Positions 9,389 to 18,589 are shown, numbered from the stretch's first letter. The stretch: 64,000 nt of DNA from JBBDRJ01 sp963766295 (GCA_963766295.1 CAVXYW010000002.1:1550001-1614000); one strand, 5' to 3'. Numbers and translations are program-made. The notes: generated by a model not told the origin, from the sequence alone.

Positions 9389-10181
9389 GGCGGCTGCACT
9401 TTCACTTGATCGTCTAACCGTCGATTACGGCGGCCTCCGGGCTCTCGACGACGTTTCGATCGAAGTAGGGGTGGGGCGTATTGTCGGCTTGATCGGCCCG
9501 AACGGCGCCGGCAAGACGACATTGTTCGACGCAACACTTGGGCTCGTCGGACCTACGACCGGTCGCGTCAGGATCCTCGGTGAGGACGTCACAAATTGGC
9601 CACTCCATCGCCGTGCACGTATGGGGGTCGGACGAACCTTTCAACGACTGGAGCTATTCGGCTCCCTATCGGTCGAGGACAACATCATCGTCGCCCTCGA
9701 GTCGGTGTCCAGTGTGGGAAGCATCGTGAACGAGATGCTGCGCAGGCCGTCCGCCATAGACGTGCGCTTGCGTGCCCAGGATCGCGCCAAGGAGCTGCTG
9801 GAACTGGTTGGACTCACCGAGCACGCACAGGCGCGCGCCGCCGACCTGCCGATGGGGCTCGCGCGCATCCTCGAGCTTGCGCGCGCACTAGCGACCGAGC
9901 CGACGCTCTTATTGCTCGACGAGCCGTCATCCGGACTGAACGAAAACGAAACCGACGATCTCGAGGACCTCCTTCGCGAGCTTCACCGCGCGCAGGATCT
10001 GAGCATCCTTCTGGTGGAGCACGACATGGACTTCGTTCTTGGGCTATCGCAGGAGATCTATGTGATCGACTTCGGAAAGCTCATCGCGCACGGCACACCT
10101 GCCAAGATCCGGCGTGACCCCGTAGTGCGGGCTGCTTATCTCGGAGAGGAGATGCCGGCTGGCCGTTCTTCTAGACGTTAG
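9372..10181 (+). CDS. LivG-like ABC transporter ATPase
   Basis: ATP-binding subunit of about 269 residues starting at GTG 9372 inside the end of the binding-protein gene. It has Walker A GPNGAGKTT, the family-specific RTFQRLELFGSLSVEDN segment and Walker B LLLLDEPSSG. The signature region is weakened to LPMGLARILELARAL, where LivG proteins usually read LSYGQQR. An H-loop is present in VEHDMDFV. It should power the fused permease at 5651-7759 together with the next ATPase. Its last codons run into the start of that ATPase. One surplus base near 10157 would make the two a single 495-residue protein (see findings). Confidence 0.85.
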   Translation: MAKPPKAAALSLDRLTVDYGGLRALDDVSIEVGVGRIVGLIGPNGAGKTTLFDATLGLVGPTTGRVRILGEDVTNWPLHRRARMGVGRTFQRLELFGSLSVEDNIIVALESVSSVGSIVNEMLRRPSAIDVRLRAQDRAKELLELVGLTEHAQARAADLPMGLARILELARALATEPTLLLLDEPSSGLNENETDDLEDLLRELHRAQDLSILLVEHDMDFVLGLSQEIYVIDFGKLIAHGTPAKIRRDPVVRAAYLGEEMPAGRSSRR

Positions 10182-10860
10182 GGATCTGTCGGTTTCCTAC
10201 GGTCCGTCGTTCGCCTTGGGCAACGTCGACTTCGCCGTGCCGGAAGGATCGGTGGTCGGCGTCCTCGGACCCAACGGTGCAGGCAAGTCGACGCTCCTTC
10301 GAACCGTCGCAGGACTCGTCGAACCCACGTCGGGAACGATCGTCTTCGACCGGTCCAGGATCGACGGGCAACCCGCCAGCGCGATCACGCAGCGCGGTCT
10401 TTGTCTAATTCCCGAAGGGAGAGGAATCCTTCCGGCTCTCTCGGTTTCCGAGAACCTGAAGGTCGCCGTGCCTTCCGAAGCTTTGGAAAGCGTGCTCGAA
10501 CGCTTTCCAGTGCTCGGAGAGAGGTTGGACCAAGCCGCCGGCACATTGTCGGGCGGCGAGCAGCAGATGCTCGCGTTCGCGCGGGCCTTCGATGAACGCA
10601 AGAGACTCTTGCTGGTCGACGAGCCGTCACTGGGCTTGGCACCACGGCTCGTGTCGATGGTTGAGCGAACTCTGCGCCATCTTCACTCCGACCGCGGACG
10701 GACGATCGTCTGGGTCGAGCAGTACGCCGCCCGCGTGCTCGGCCTGGCCGACATCGTCTACATCCTTGGACGAGGACGGGTGGTGTGGGCAGGCGAACCC
10801 TCAGAGCTGAAGGCCTCACCCGTCCTGATCCGCAGCTACCTCGGCGGGAGCGTGGCCTAG
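10159..10860 (+). CDS. LivF-like ABC transporter ATPase, start uncertain
   Basis: Second ATPase of the liv transporter, about 233 residues. It has a complete set of motifs: an aromatic A-loop in LSVSYG, Walker A GPNGAGKST, signature LSGGEQQML, Walker B LLLVDEPSLG and an H-loop region VEQYAARV. The frame has no ATG, GTG or TTG upstream of the A-loop. The only upstream option is CTG 10159, seven bases after a strong GGAGAGGAG. TTG 10216 would remove the A-loop. Alternatively ATG 10152 is the true start, or the protein is fused to LivG, if one of the two Gs at 10157-10158 is surplus. Confidence 0.8.
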   Translation: MAVLLDVRDLSVSYGPSFALGNVDFAVPEGSVVGVLGPNGAGKSTLLRTVAGLVEPTSGTIVFDRSRIDGQPASAITQRGLCLIPEGRGILPALSVSENLKVAVPSEALESVLERFPVLGERLDQAAGTLSGGEQQMLAFARAFDERKRLLLVDEPSLGLAPRLVSMVERTLRHLHSDRGRTIVWVEQYAARVLGLADIVYILGRGRVVWAGEPSELKASPVLIRSYLGGSVA

Positions 10861-10868
10861 GTGTTCGC

Positions 10869-11177
10869 ATGAGCGATCCGCGGGACGACATGTTCGTTCC
10901 CGTATGGGAAGGACCTTTCGTCGAGGCCGAGAGGATGATGCGGCGGCTGGAGAAGGCGCACATCCCAGTCGATCTCGGCGAAGCACTCGAGGCGGGCCGA
11001 GCCAGGGTCGAGGTGCCGCCGGGCTACGTCGAGGAGGCATTCGAGGTCATGAACTCCGAGGACCGGGTGGAGCTGTCGATGCCCATGATCGGGTCCCCCA
11101 CACCGGGGTGGACCATTTTCCGCGTCGCGGTCGTCATCGTCGTGGTCGTGGTACTCGTCCTCGCGCTCGTCCTCTGA
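10869..11177 (+). CDS. small DUF2007-like protein with C-terminal membrane anchor
   Basis: Protein of 102 residues starting at ATG 10869. The first 75 residues resemble the small ferredoxin-like DUF2007 fold: AERMMRRLEKAHIPVDLGE followed by ARVEVPPGYVEEAFEVM. The end is a single hydrophobic helix rich in Val and Leu (about 82-102), giving a tail-anchored layout. It follows the liv ATPases by eight bases and precedes a dehydrogenase by 26 bases. No catalytic residues are visible and its role is unknown. Confidence 0.65.
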   Translation: MSDPRDDMFVPVWEGPFVEAERMMRRLEKAHIPVDLGEALEAGRARVEVPPGYVEEAFEVMNSEDRVELSMPMIGSPTPGWTIFRVAVVIVVVVVLVLALVL

Positions 11178-11203
11178 CGTAAGGGCTCCGATAGGCTCGG
11201 GGC

Positions 11204-12172
11204 GTGCGGAAGTTGCTTTCACTTTTCCCGGAACGGCTCAACCCGGATGGGATCGCCTCGTTCGTCGGCGCAACGCTGGGCGACGGTTGGGAAGTCATAG
11301 GCGCGGCCGACCCGGAGGACGATCTACAAGCACTCGAATCATCGGATGCGATCCTCGTGGCACTCGCCGATTTAACGGCTCCCGTCATCGAGAAGGCTTC
11401 GAATCTCAAATTCATACAGACGCCCAGTCACGGCTTCGATCACATAGACGTCGAGGCCGCCGCGGCGCGCAGCATCCCCGTGTGCAACGTCGGCACTTCG
11501 GGAGCGGAAGCCGGCACCGTCGCCGAGCACGCGATGCTCCTGATGCTGGCGTGTGCGAGAAGACTGATCGAAGCGCACAACGGGATCCGATCTGGTGACT
11601 GGCCGTCCCTCACGGGGTCGACGGTCGAGTTGCAGGGAAAGACCCTCGGCATCGTCGGCCTCGGACACATCGGACGTGAGATCGCAAAGAGAGCCAGGGC
11701 GTTCGGAATGAAGCTCCTCTATTTCGATCCCGTCCGCGCAGACGAAGAGGTCGAGCTGGAGCTGCGTCTCGAACCCACTGGCTTGAACGATCTACTCGAG
11801 CGCTCCGATGTAGTCACGATTCACACGCCGTTGATGGACTCCACTCGTGGATTGATCGGAAAAGACGAAATCGCCAAGTTGAAGCGCGAAGCGATCATCG
11901 TGAACACCTCGCGCGGACCGGTGGTCGACAACCTTGCGCTAGCTGAAGCAGCGAACGAAGGACTCATCATCGCCGGCGTCGACGTCTTCGACACCGAACC
12001 TCCCGCAGAGGATCACCCTCTCCGATCGGCGGAGAACGTCGTCCTAACTCCGCACATTGCGGGAACTACGCGCGAATCCGTGGGTCGCATCATGATGGCC
12101 GCGCTCGACAACCTCAAGAGGTTCGCCGACGGCGAACGCGTACGCGACATCGTCAACGGCGTCACCATTTGA
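11204..12172 (+). CDS. D-isomer-specific 2-hydroxyacid dehydrogenase
   Basis: NAD(P)-dependent dehydrogenase of 322 residues starting at GTG 11204. The Rossmann motif is GIVGLGHIGREIAKRA near residue 150. The family hallmarks NTSRGPVVD, VFDTEPP and LTPHIAGTT carry the expected catalytic Arg, Glu and His. The length fits glyoxylate/hydroxypyruvate reductases and short SerA-like enzymes without a regulatory ACT domain. It is translationally coupled to the DUF1295 gene through a TTGA overlap. The physiological 2-oxoacid is unknown. Confidence 0.88.
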   Translation: MRKLLSLFPERLNPDGIASFVGATLGDGWEVIGAADPEDDLQALESSDAILVALADLTAPVIEKASNLKFIQTPSHGFDHIDVEAAAARSIPVCNVGTSGAEAGTVAEHAMLLMLACARRLIEAHNGIRSGDWPSLTGSTVELQGKTLGIVGLGHIGREIAKRARAFGMKLLYFDPVRADEEVELELRLEPTGLNDLLERSDVVTIHTPLMDSTRGLIGKDEIAKLKREAIIVNTSRGPVVDNLALAEAANEGLIIAGVDVFDTEPPAEDHPLRSAENVVLTPHIAGTTRESVGRIMMAALDNLKRFADGERVRDIVNGVTI

Positions 12173-13038
12173 GCTTCGACGCCTTCAGCTGGACGCCACT
12201 GGCATGGATCGGCGGCGCGATGCTCCTGCTTTGGTTGGTGAGCTTGCTCCTCCGGGATGCAAGCATCGTCGACATCTTCTGGGGGCTCGGGTTCGTCCTT
12301 GTCGCGTGGGTGTCGTCCGCGTCGAATGTCGGAGCAACAACGCGCGAAGCACTCGTTCGGGCGCTGGTAACCGTTTGGGGGCTGCGGTTGGCGGTCCATC
12401 TGTTCGCACGCAACGCCGGGAAGGGCGAGGACCCGCGCTACCAAGCGATGCGCAGACACTGGGGAGATCGGTTCCCGCTCGTCAGCCTGGCCACCGTTTT
12501 CGGACTACAGGGCGCGCTGCTGTTCGTCATTTCCCTTCCCGTGCAGGTCGCCATCAACTCACCGACCCCCGATACCTTCCGCTGGACGGACATCCTCGGC
12601 GCGGCCATCTGGCTGATCGGTTTCGGGTTCGAGGCCATGGGTGACGCCCAGCTGACAGCTTTCAAATCGGACCCGAGCAATGCTGGGGCCGTGATGGACC
12701 ACGGGCTCTGGAGATACACGCGCCACCCGAACTACTTCGGCGACGCCTTGCTCTGGTGGGGGCTTGGGGTTATCGCCTTGTCGGTTCCCGACCATCAGTG
12801 GGTCCTGGTGGGACCGGCCGTGATGACCGTCCTGCTGCTTAGGGTCTCAGGCGTGGCCCTGCTGGAGCGGCGGATGAAGAGAACCCGGCCCGACTACTCC
12901 ATTTACGTCTCTCGGACCAGCGCTTTCATCCCTATGCCGCCCCGAGAAATGGGGCCTTCGCCTAACGACCGGCAAGATCCGGGTTCTAACGATTCACCTA
13001 GAAGTCAGCCAGCAAGATCAAGGATGAAGGTGACATGA
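12169..13038 (+). CDS. DUF1295 membrane protein, steroid 5-alpha-reductase-like
   Basis: Integral membrane protein of 289 residues with about six to seven helices. The conserved C-terminal motif of the DUF1295 / isoprenylcysteine methyltransferase-like group is present as HGLWRYTRHPNYFGD near residues 184-198, followed by LLERRMKRTRPDY. Family members are NADPH-dependent reductases of lipids or steroids. The start is TTG 12169 in a TTGA overlap with the dehydrogenase, and the end overlaps the next methyltransferase by four bases. The last 35 residues are polar and poorly conserved in character. Confidence 0.82.
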   Translation: MSFDAFSWTPLAWIGGAMLLLWLVSLLLRDASIVDIFWGLGFVLVAWVSSASNVGATTREALVRALVTVWGLRLAVHLFARNAGKGEDPRYQAMRRHWGDRFPLVSLATVFGLQGALLFVISLPVQVAINSPTPDTFRWTDILGAAIWLIGFGFEAMGDAQLTAFKSDPSNAGAVMDHGLWRYTRHPNYFGDALLWWGLGVIALSVPDHQWVLVGPAVMTVLLLRVSGVALLERRMKRTRPDYSIYVSRTSAFIPMPPREMGPSPNDRQDPGSNDSPRSQPARSRMKVT

Positions 13039-14108
13039 CGAACTTGAACATGGACGTCGCGATGGAGTTCACCGAGAAGCTCTTCGGCTACTTGCAGGGC
13101 TACGTCGTTTCGGCCCTCGTCTACCTCGGGGATTCGCTCGGGTTGTACAAGGCCATGCAGGACGCCGGACCGTTGACCTCTGAAGAATTAGCGTCGAAGA
13201 CGGGTCTGAACGAACGCTGGTTGCGCGAGTGGTTGCGTAATCAGGGCGCTGCGGGCCTCATCGAATACCGCGGAGACGATCGCTTCGAGCTCAGCGCGGA
13301 GCAGGCTGCCGTCCTGGCGGACGAAGAGAATTCCATCCTGTTCTCTGCAGGAGGATTCGCGTCGGTCAACTCGCCCGCCGGCTTCCTGGACTCCCTTAAA
13401 GAGTCCTTCCGAACAGGCATCGGTCTCCCCTACGACGCTCAGGGAGAAGAAGGGAACCACGCCGTTGCGCGCATGCTCGCGCCCTGGTTCAAGCACATGC
13501 TCGTCCCGGTCATCCTTCCGGCATTGGACGGCGTCGTTGACAAGCTCAAGGCGGGAGCCAAAGTCGGCGACGTCGGTTGCGGCGCGGGGATCGCCCTCCT
13601 CACGATGGCTAAGGAGTTCCCGGACTCCGATTTCCACGGCTACGACATCTCCAAGCACGCGCTCGCTCTGGCAGAGAAGAACAAAACCGAGGCCGGTGTG
13701 ACGAATGCAACCTTCCACGATGTTGCCGGCGAGCAACTACCGGCCGACAGCAGCTTCGACTTCATCACGGCCTTCGACTGCATCCACGATATGACTCACC
13801 CGACTCAGGTGCTTGGAGTCATCCGCAAGGCCATCAAGGACGACGGCGTGTGCTTGATCGCCGATGTCAACGGTATGGCGACGTTCGAGGAGAACTTGAC
13901 CGAAAACCCGATGGCTTCACTGATGTACGGCTTCTCGGTCCTTTCGTGCATGTCCTCGGCCACATCGGAACCGGACGGTGAAGGTCTTGGAACCTTGGGC
14001 TTCCACGAAGGTGTTGCTCGGGAAATGACGGCCGCCGCGGGCTTCTCTCAGTTCAAGGCCCACGACTTCGGGAATCCGTTGAACTCGTACTACGAACTTA
14101 GGCCGTAG
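13035..14108 (+). CDS. Rv2258c-like SAM-dependent methyltransferase
   Basis: Two-domain methyltransferase of 357 residues. The N-terminal winged helix (about 15-90, including LGLYKAMQDAGPLTSEELA and LNERWLREWLRNQ) mediates dimerisation in relatives such as mycobacterial Rv2258c. The C-terminal Rossmann domain carries motif I VGDVGCGAGIALLTMA near residue 175, then FHGYDIS and ITAFDCIHDM. ATG 13035 overlaps the preceding stop (ATGA). Co-transcription with DUF1295 suggests modification of a shared lipid-like substrate, which is inference. It ends three bases from the convergent panE. Confidence 0.87.
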   Translation: MTNLNMDVAMEFTEKLFGYLQGYVVSALVYLGDSLGLYKAMQDAGPLTSEELASKTGLNERWLREWLRNQGAAGLIEYRGDDRFELSAEQAAVLADEENSILFSAGGFASVNSPAGFLDSLKESFRTGIGLPYDAQGEEGNHAVARMLAPWFKHMLVPVILPALDGVVDKLKAGAKVGDVGCGAGIALLTMAKEFPDSDFHGYDISKHALALAEKNKTEAGVTNATFHDVAGEQLPADSSFDFITAFDCIHDMTHPTQVLGVIRKAIKDDGVCLIADVNGMATFEENLTENPMASLMYGFSVLSCMSSATSEPDGEGLGTLGFHEGVAREMTAAAGFSQFKAHDFGNPLNSYYELRP

Positions 14109-14111
14109 GGG

Positions 14112-15020
14112 CTAGGCGCTCTTCGCGCTGATCCCTTCGTAGACAGCCGCGTTTGCCGGAACGGCGATCCCGAGCTCGGCCCCCATGCGCACGATGGCGC
14201 CGTTGAAGGTCTCGAGCTCGATGCGCTTGCCCCGCATGAGGTCGCGACTCATCGACGACATCGCCCCGGGATCGATGCGGTCGGCGTAACCCATCCGCTC
14301 GCTTACGAAGTCTTTCGACAACGGTGCTCCCTTCGCCCGCGCAACGGTTTCGCATTCCCGAACGATACTTTCGAACCTTTCGCGCAATTCCGCGTCCCCG
14401 AGGATCTCTCCCATCGGCCGTTGTAGGAGAGTTGTCAGTCCGGCCATGCCGCACATGAGCGACATCTTTTCCCACAGAGCGACGCGCGCATCGGGAACCG
14501 CGATCGCCTCGATGCCGTCGACACTCAAGCACTCGTTGACTCTCTCGACGCGTTCAGTGATCCCACCACCGTCCATCTCCCCGAAGCGCATCCAGGCGTA
14601 GGCGGAGACGCAATGCACGTGTCCGGGCTCGGGATAGTCGGCAACGATGCCCGTAGATCCGGCCACGACGACGTCGCCCAACACATTTCCCGCAACGGAC
14701 GGCGCATCGACTCCGTTCTGCAGGGTGAGTACGATCTCGCCTCCACCGGGTATCGCGCGGGCAGCTTCTTCCAAGTCGTAGTTCTTCACGCACAGCAGGA
14801 CGAGATCCGCCGATCCGGCCTCCGAGGCTTCGACCACGTTGACGTGCTCGAATCCGAACTCCCCCATCGCACCGGTTACTCGCAGACCCTTTGATCGCAA
14901 GGCCACGAGATTGGCGCCGCGTGCTACGAACGTTACGTCCCGGCCGCCCCGCACCAAGCAAGCTCCGTAGTACGCCCCGACTGCTCCCGTCCCCATGACG
15001 AGGACGCGCATCTCAGTCAT
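14112..15020 (-). CDS. panE: 2-dehydropantoate 2-reductase
   Basis: Ketopantoate reductase (ApbA/PanE family) of 302 residues that reduces ketopantoate to pantoate with NADPH for coenzyme A synthesis. The nucleotide motif VMGTGAVGAYYGA lies at residues 8-20 and CVKNYDLEEA follows the Rossmann core. A C-terminal helical domain contains the conserved Lys of WEKMSLMCG near 185. Relatives with other 2-oxoacid substrates exist, so the symbol is likely rather than certain. ATG 15020 overlaps the apt stop by eight bases. In many actinobacteria this slot after apt holds rel. Confidence 0.8.
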   Translation of the reverse strand: MTEMRVLVMGTGAVGAYYGACLVRGGRDVTFVARGANLVALRSKGLRVTGAMGEFGFEHVNVVEASEAGSADLVLLCVKNYDLEEAARAIPGGGEIVLTLQNGVDAPSVAGNVLGDVVVAGSTGIVADYPEPGHVHCVSAYAWMRFGEMDGGGITERVERVNECLSVDGIEAIAVPDARVALWEKMSLMCGMAGLTTLLQRPMGEILGDAELRERFESIVRECETVARAKGAPLSKDFVSERMGYADRIDPGAMSSMSRDLMRGKRIELETFNGAIVRMGAELGIAVPANAAVYEGISAKSA

Positions 15021-15562
15021 AGGTGATGATCGAGAACACCTCGGTGTCAGGGAGTTTCTGGCGTCCTCCGAGGAATCCGAGCTCGATGATCACCGCGACA
15101 CCCACGACCTCGGCTCCCAATCCGCGCACGACCTCACACGCCGCGCGCGCCGTTCCTCCGGTGGCGAGGACATCGTCAACAACGAGTACGCGGTCACCCG
15201 CCTTCACAGCGTCGGCGTGCATCTCGAGACGCTCCGTTCCGTACTCCAGCTCGTAGTCAACACCGCGCGTGTTCCCACGGGAGCTTGCCGGCCTTTCGGG
15301 CCGGGACGAAACCGGCGCCGAGTCGGTACGCAACGGGAGCAGCCACGATGAACCCGCGTGCCTCGATGCCGAGCACGCGATTCACGCTGCGACCCACGAA
15401 ACCATCGACTATCACGTCGACCGCGGTGGCGAAGGCTTGTTGATCGCCGAGGAGCGGCGTGATGTCTTTGAAAACTATGCCGGGCTTGGGAAAGTCCGGG
15501 ATATCGCGTATCAGCTGGCGCAGCCGGTCCAAACCGGGATCGCCGCTGGATTGGGAAGTCAA
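15013..15562 (-). pseudogene. apt: adenine phosphoribosyltransferase, one frameshift
   Basis: Purine-salvage enzyme joining adenine and PRPP to give AMP. The first part reads DIPDFPKPGIVFKDITPLL and ends in AGKLPWE. After one surplus base near 15268-15272 the second frame continues TRGVDYELEYGTERLEMHAD and the PRPP loop VLVVDDVLATGGTA. Repaired length is 182 residues, as in E. coli Apt. The start is probably TTG 15562, directly after an AGGAGA and five bases past the secF stop. The break sits between two perfectly conserved halves, so a consensus error is more likely than loss of function. Confidence 0.85.
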
Positions 15563-15566
15563 TCTC

Positions 15567-16724
15567 CTACCGCCCGTGCTTGCGCCTCTTCTTGCCGCCG
15601 CGACGCCGCCCGCTGCTGCTCGGAGGCTTCTGACTCCCTTGCTGAGCCGGCATCTGCGCGGGCGGCGCGGTTGCAACGGGAGTGCTCACCGACTCGGGAG
15701 CAACAGGCGCGGAGGGCGGTGGCGTAGCGCCTGCCTGCTGCGCCGAGTGAGGCAACGGGGCCGCCGCTTCCCGCGCTCCGATCCGAGCGCGAAGCGAAGA
15801 CCAGCGATCCTCGCGCTCCTTCCAGAGCGCTAGGAGAGGCGTCGCAACGAACACCGACGAGTAAGCGCCCAGCGCCAAACCGACGAAAAGCGCAAGAGCG
15901 AGCTCGCGAAGCGTCTGGGCGCCCAGGAGGAACGAGCCGACGAACAGCAAGCTCCCTACCGGCAAAAGTGAAACAACGGTCGTATTGATCGAGCGCAGAA
16001 GCACCTCATTGAGGGCGGAGTTTGTCGCTTGCGAGTACGTGACACGGCCGGAAGCCGAAAGCGAAGCTGTTCGATCTTTCACGCGGTCAAAAATGACGAC
16101 CGTGTCGTAGAGCGAGTACCCGAGGATCGTCAATATCGCGATCACGGTGGCCGGTGTCACCTCGAATCCGGTGAGCGAATAGACGCCGGCTGTGGCAACG
16201 ATGTCGTGCACCAGTGCAACGAACGCTGCGCCGGCCATCTTCCACTCCAGCCGGACGGCTAGAACCAAACTGACAAGAACGAGAAAGACTACGAGAGCTT
16301 GTAGAGCCTTCTTGGTGATCTGCGCTCCCCATTTCGGTCCGACGTCCGTTACGTTCACGTCCTCCTCGTCGGCGCCTGTGACCCGAGCGATCTCGCTCAC
16401 TGCCTGCTCTTGAACGTTCGTCTCGATGTGCTCCGTTTGCACGAGGAAACCGCGGTCCCCGATCTCCTGGATCGTCGAGTGCTCCACGCCGGCCCGCGTC
16501 ATGGCTTCACGAACGTCGTCGATGGAAGCCTTGCGCTCGGAGGCGACTTGGAACGACGTACCGCCGCGAAATTCGAGCCCGGCGTTGATCTGACGGAAGC
16601 CAAGAGACGCGATGCTGATGATCAACAAGGCTCCGGATAAGAGGAACCAAGTGCGGGCGCGGCCAACGAAGTCGATCAGCGACCGCTCGGACAAGGTTTG
16701 GGTCACTCCGGCAGGATTGCTCAT
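15567..16724 (-). CDS. secF: protein translocase subunit SecF
   Basis: Membrane component of the SecDF complex that uses the proton gradient to help pull exported proteins out of SecYEG. It has 385 residues. One N-terminal helix (about 28-44) is followed by the first external domain with FRGGTSF near 73-79. A group of helices with VIAILTILGYSLYDTVVIFDRV (given in two overlapping conserved blocks in the family) and ALALFVGLALGAYSSVFVATP follows. The last 65 residues are Pro/Ala-rich and end in a basic run RRRGGKKRRKHGR, an extension typical of actinobacterial SecF. The start overlaps the secD stop by four bases. Confidence 0.96.
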   Translation of the reverse strand: MSNPAGVTQTLSERSLIDFVGRARTWFLLSGALLIISIASLGFRQINAGLEFRGGTSFQVASERKASIDDVREAMTRAGVEHSTIQEIGDRGFLVQTEHIETNVQEQAVSEIARVTGADEEDVNVTDVGPKWGAQITKKALQALVVFLVLVSLVLAVRLEWKMAGAAFVALVHDIVATAGVYSLTGFEVTPATVIAILTILGYSLYDTVVIFDRVKDRTASLSASGRVTYSQATNSALNEVLLRSINTTVVSLLPVGSLLFVGSFLLGAQTLRELALALFVGLALGAYSSVFVATPLLALWKEREDRWSSLRARIGAREAAAPLPHSAQQAGATPPPSAPVAPESVSTPVATAPPAQMPAQQGSQKPPSSSGRRRGGKKRRKHGR

Positions 16725-18166
16725 GAGGCGGCCACTGGCTCTCCGGTCCTCGTCTGCTTTTGGATACCGATCCCGCGCATCACTCCAAACCGCTTACTAC
16801 GGGCCAGCAATGCAACGGCCGGGTGCGTGAAGAAGTAGAGCAACGCAACGTCGACAATCACCGACATACCCAGAGTCAGAGCGAACCCTCGGACCGGCCC
16901 GACGGCGACGAGGTAAAGGATGATTGCCGCGAGAAATGCCACTCCGTTGGCGGCGATGTTCGTTCGGAGAGCGCTTCGGAACGCGCGGTCAACCGCACTC
17001 CTGAAAGTCTTCCCTTCTTTGAGTTCGTCCTTAACGCGCTCGAAATAGATGATGTACGAGTCGGCGGCGATACCGACGGAGACGATCAACCCGGCGACAC
17101 CCGCCAGCGTTAAAGCGAACCCTTGCGTCACTCCGATGAGCCCGATGATGCCGAGGATGATGCAGGAGAAGAACGCGAGTCCGATCAAGTTGATGACGCC
17201 GAGCGCGCGGTAGAAGGCGAACATATAGATCGCAACGAGTGAGATTCCGATCGCACCGGCGATAAGACCCGAACGAAGAGAAGCGGTTCCCAGGGTCGCA
17301 CTTACCTGCTGTACCTGTGAACGCTCGAGCTCGATAGGCAGCGCACCCGTGCGCAGGACGAGAGCGAGGTCCTTGGCTTCACGCTCGCTGAACTGACCGC
17401 TGATCTGAGCCTTCCCGTCGGTGATCGGTTGCTGAACGGCCGGTGCAGACTCGACCCGTCGGTCGAGGACGATCGCGAGCTGCTTCTGCTCGGCGGCAAG
17501 ACGAGTCGTTGTCTCTGCCCACTTGTCGGTGCCTTCACCGGTCATGGTTAGGTCGACCGTCCACGAACCTCTCGCCTGGTCGAAGGTGGCCATGGCGTCG
17601 TCGATATCGCTACCGATGACCTCCGCAGGCCCGAGTCGATAGCGGACCTTGGTCACCGCGTCCTGGAAGACGACCGGATCGTCCACGGGATCGCCGGAAG
17701 TGATCCCCCAGCCTCCTTCGCGCAGCCGATCGTTGACGAAATCTCTGAAATCATCGGTTCCGCGCCGTCTTTCTCCCCCTTCGAGCGCTTCTTCCTCGAC
17801 CGAGCTCACGTCGATCGCATCGAGCACCTCGCGGAAGCGGAGCTGGGCCGTTTGCCCGATGATCTCGAGAGCTCTCCGCTGGTCCCGGATGCCGGGGAGC
17901 TGGACGATGATGTTCTCCGTCCCCGAGGTCGATATGTCCGGCTCCTGAGCTCCCAACGAGTCGACGCGGTTGCGGATGATCTCGACGGTCTGATCCAGAA
18001 CCTCGGCGTCGGCTTCACCTCTAGCCGTCAGGACGACGGACAGGCCGCCTTGGAGGTCAAGGCCGAGCTTTGGCCGAACGTCGAAGAAGATGACGCCGAC
18101 CAGAGCTGTGGCGGCCAGGACGACAACGATGACCAGGGAGACGACGTATCTGCGCGTTCGCGTCAC
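16721..18166 (-). CDS. secD: protein translocase subunit SecD
   Basis: Partner of SecF, 481 residues. An N-terminal helix (about 7-28) leads into the motif GLDLQGGLSV near 35-44. The large external P1 domain spans about 45-290. Six helices from about 305 carry AGVAGLIVSVGIAADSYIIY-type sequence with the conserved acidic residue in helix 4, and FFTHPAVALLARSK near the end. GTG 18166 follows a GGGAG ribosome site. yajC, secD, secF and apt lie in the usual order and orientation, so one operon is expected. Confidence 0.96.
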   Translation of the reverse strand: MTRTRRYVVSLVIVVVLAATALVGVIFFDVRPKLGLDLQGGLSVVLTARGEADAEVLDQTVEIIRNRVDSLGAQEPDISTSGTENIIVQLPGIRDQRRALEIIGQTAQLRFREVLDAIDVSSVEEEALEGGERRRGTDDFRDFVNDRLREGGWGITSGDPVDDPVVFQDAVTKVRYRLGPAEVIGSDIDDAMATFDQARGSWTVDLTMTGEGTDKWAETTTRLAAEQKQLAIVLDRRVESAPAVQQPITDGKAQISGQFSEREAKDLALVLRTGALPIELERSQVQQVSATLGTASLRSGLIAGAIGISLVAIYMFAFYRALGVINLIGLAFFSCIILGIIGLIGVTQGFALTLAGVAGLIVSVGIAADSYIIYFERVKDELKEGKTFRSAVDRAFRSALRTNIAANGVAFLAAIILYLVAVGPVRGFALTLGMSVIVDVALLYFFTHPAVALLARSKRFGVMRGIGIQKQTRTGEPVAAS

Positions 18167-18181
18167 GGGTACTCCCGCGTG

Positions 18182-18508
18182 TTACGCGTCCGTCAGGATC
18201 TTTGTGATCGATCCCTTGTCGACTTTGATCACAACGTTGTCGGCTATCTGCAGAGAGATCGAATCGTCGTCCACCCGCCGGACGGTCCCTTGGATGCCAC
18301 CCGCGCCCACCACGCGATCACCCTGCTTCACGTTGGCGAGCAGCGACCGGTGCTCCTTCATGCGGCGCTGCTGAGGACGCATGATCAGGAACCAAAAGAC
18401 TCCGACAAGAACGATGAGGGGGAGGAACGCGGCGATACCGCCGCCTCCCCTACTGCCGCCGCTTCCGCCCGCAAGCAGAACAGCCGAGGTCAGGCCAGTG
18501 ATGTCCAT
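18182..18508 (-). CDS. yajC: preprotein translocase subunit YajC
   Basis: Small Sec accessory protein of 108 residues. A Gly/Ser-rich start (GGSGGSRGGGG) precedes one membrane helix (about 25-43, AAFLPLIVLVGVFWFLIMRP). The conserved cytoplasmic part reads RPQQRRMKEHRSLLANVKQG and GGIQGTV. It lies 15 bases upstream of secD in transcription direction. The length and helix-QQRR layout are diagnostic. Confidence 0.93.
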   Translation of the reverse strand: MDITGLTSAVLLAGGSGGSRGGGGIAAFLPLIVLVGVFWFLIMRPQQRRMKEHRSLLANVKQGDRVVGAGGIQGTVRRVDDDSISLQIADNVVIKVDKGSITKILTDA

Positions 18509-18589
18509 GAGCCAGTCATCCTACCGAACCCGGTCGGGCCCGGACCCCTAATCGGTACCCAAGGGAAAAGGGGCCCTCAGGCAGCCGCT

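Noticed and set aside
18509..18589. Possible terminator or riboswitch with repeated GGGCCC and GGGGCC upstream of yajC
   Set aside because: Pairings are alternative and short, there is no U-run, and no known aptamer core is visible.
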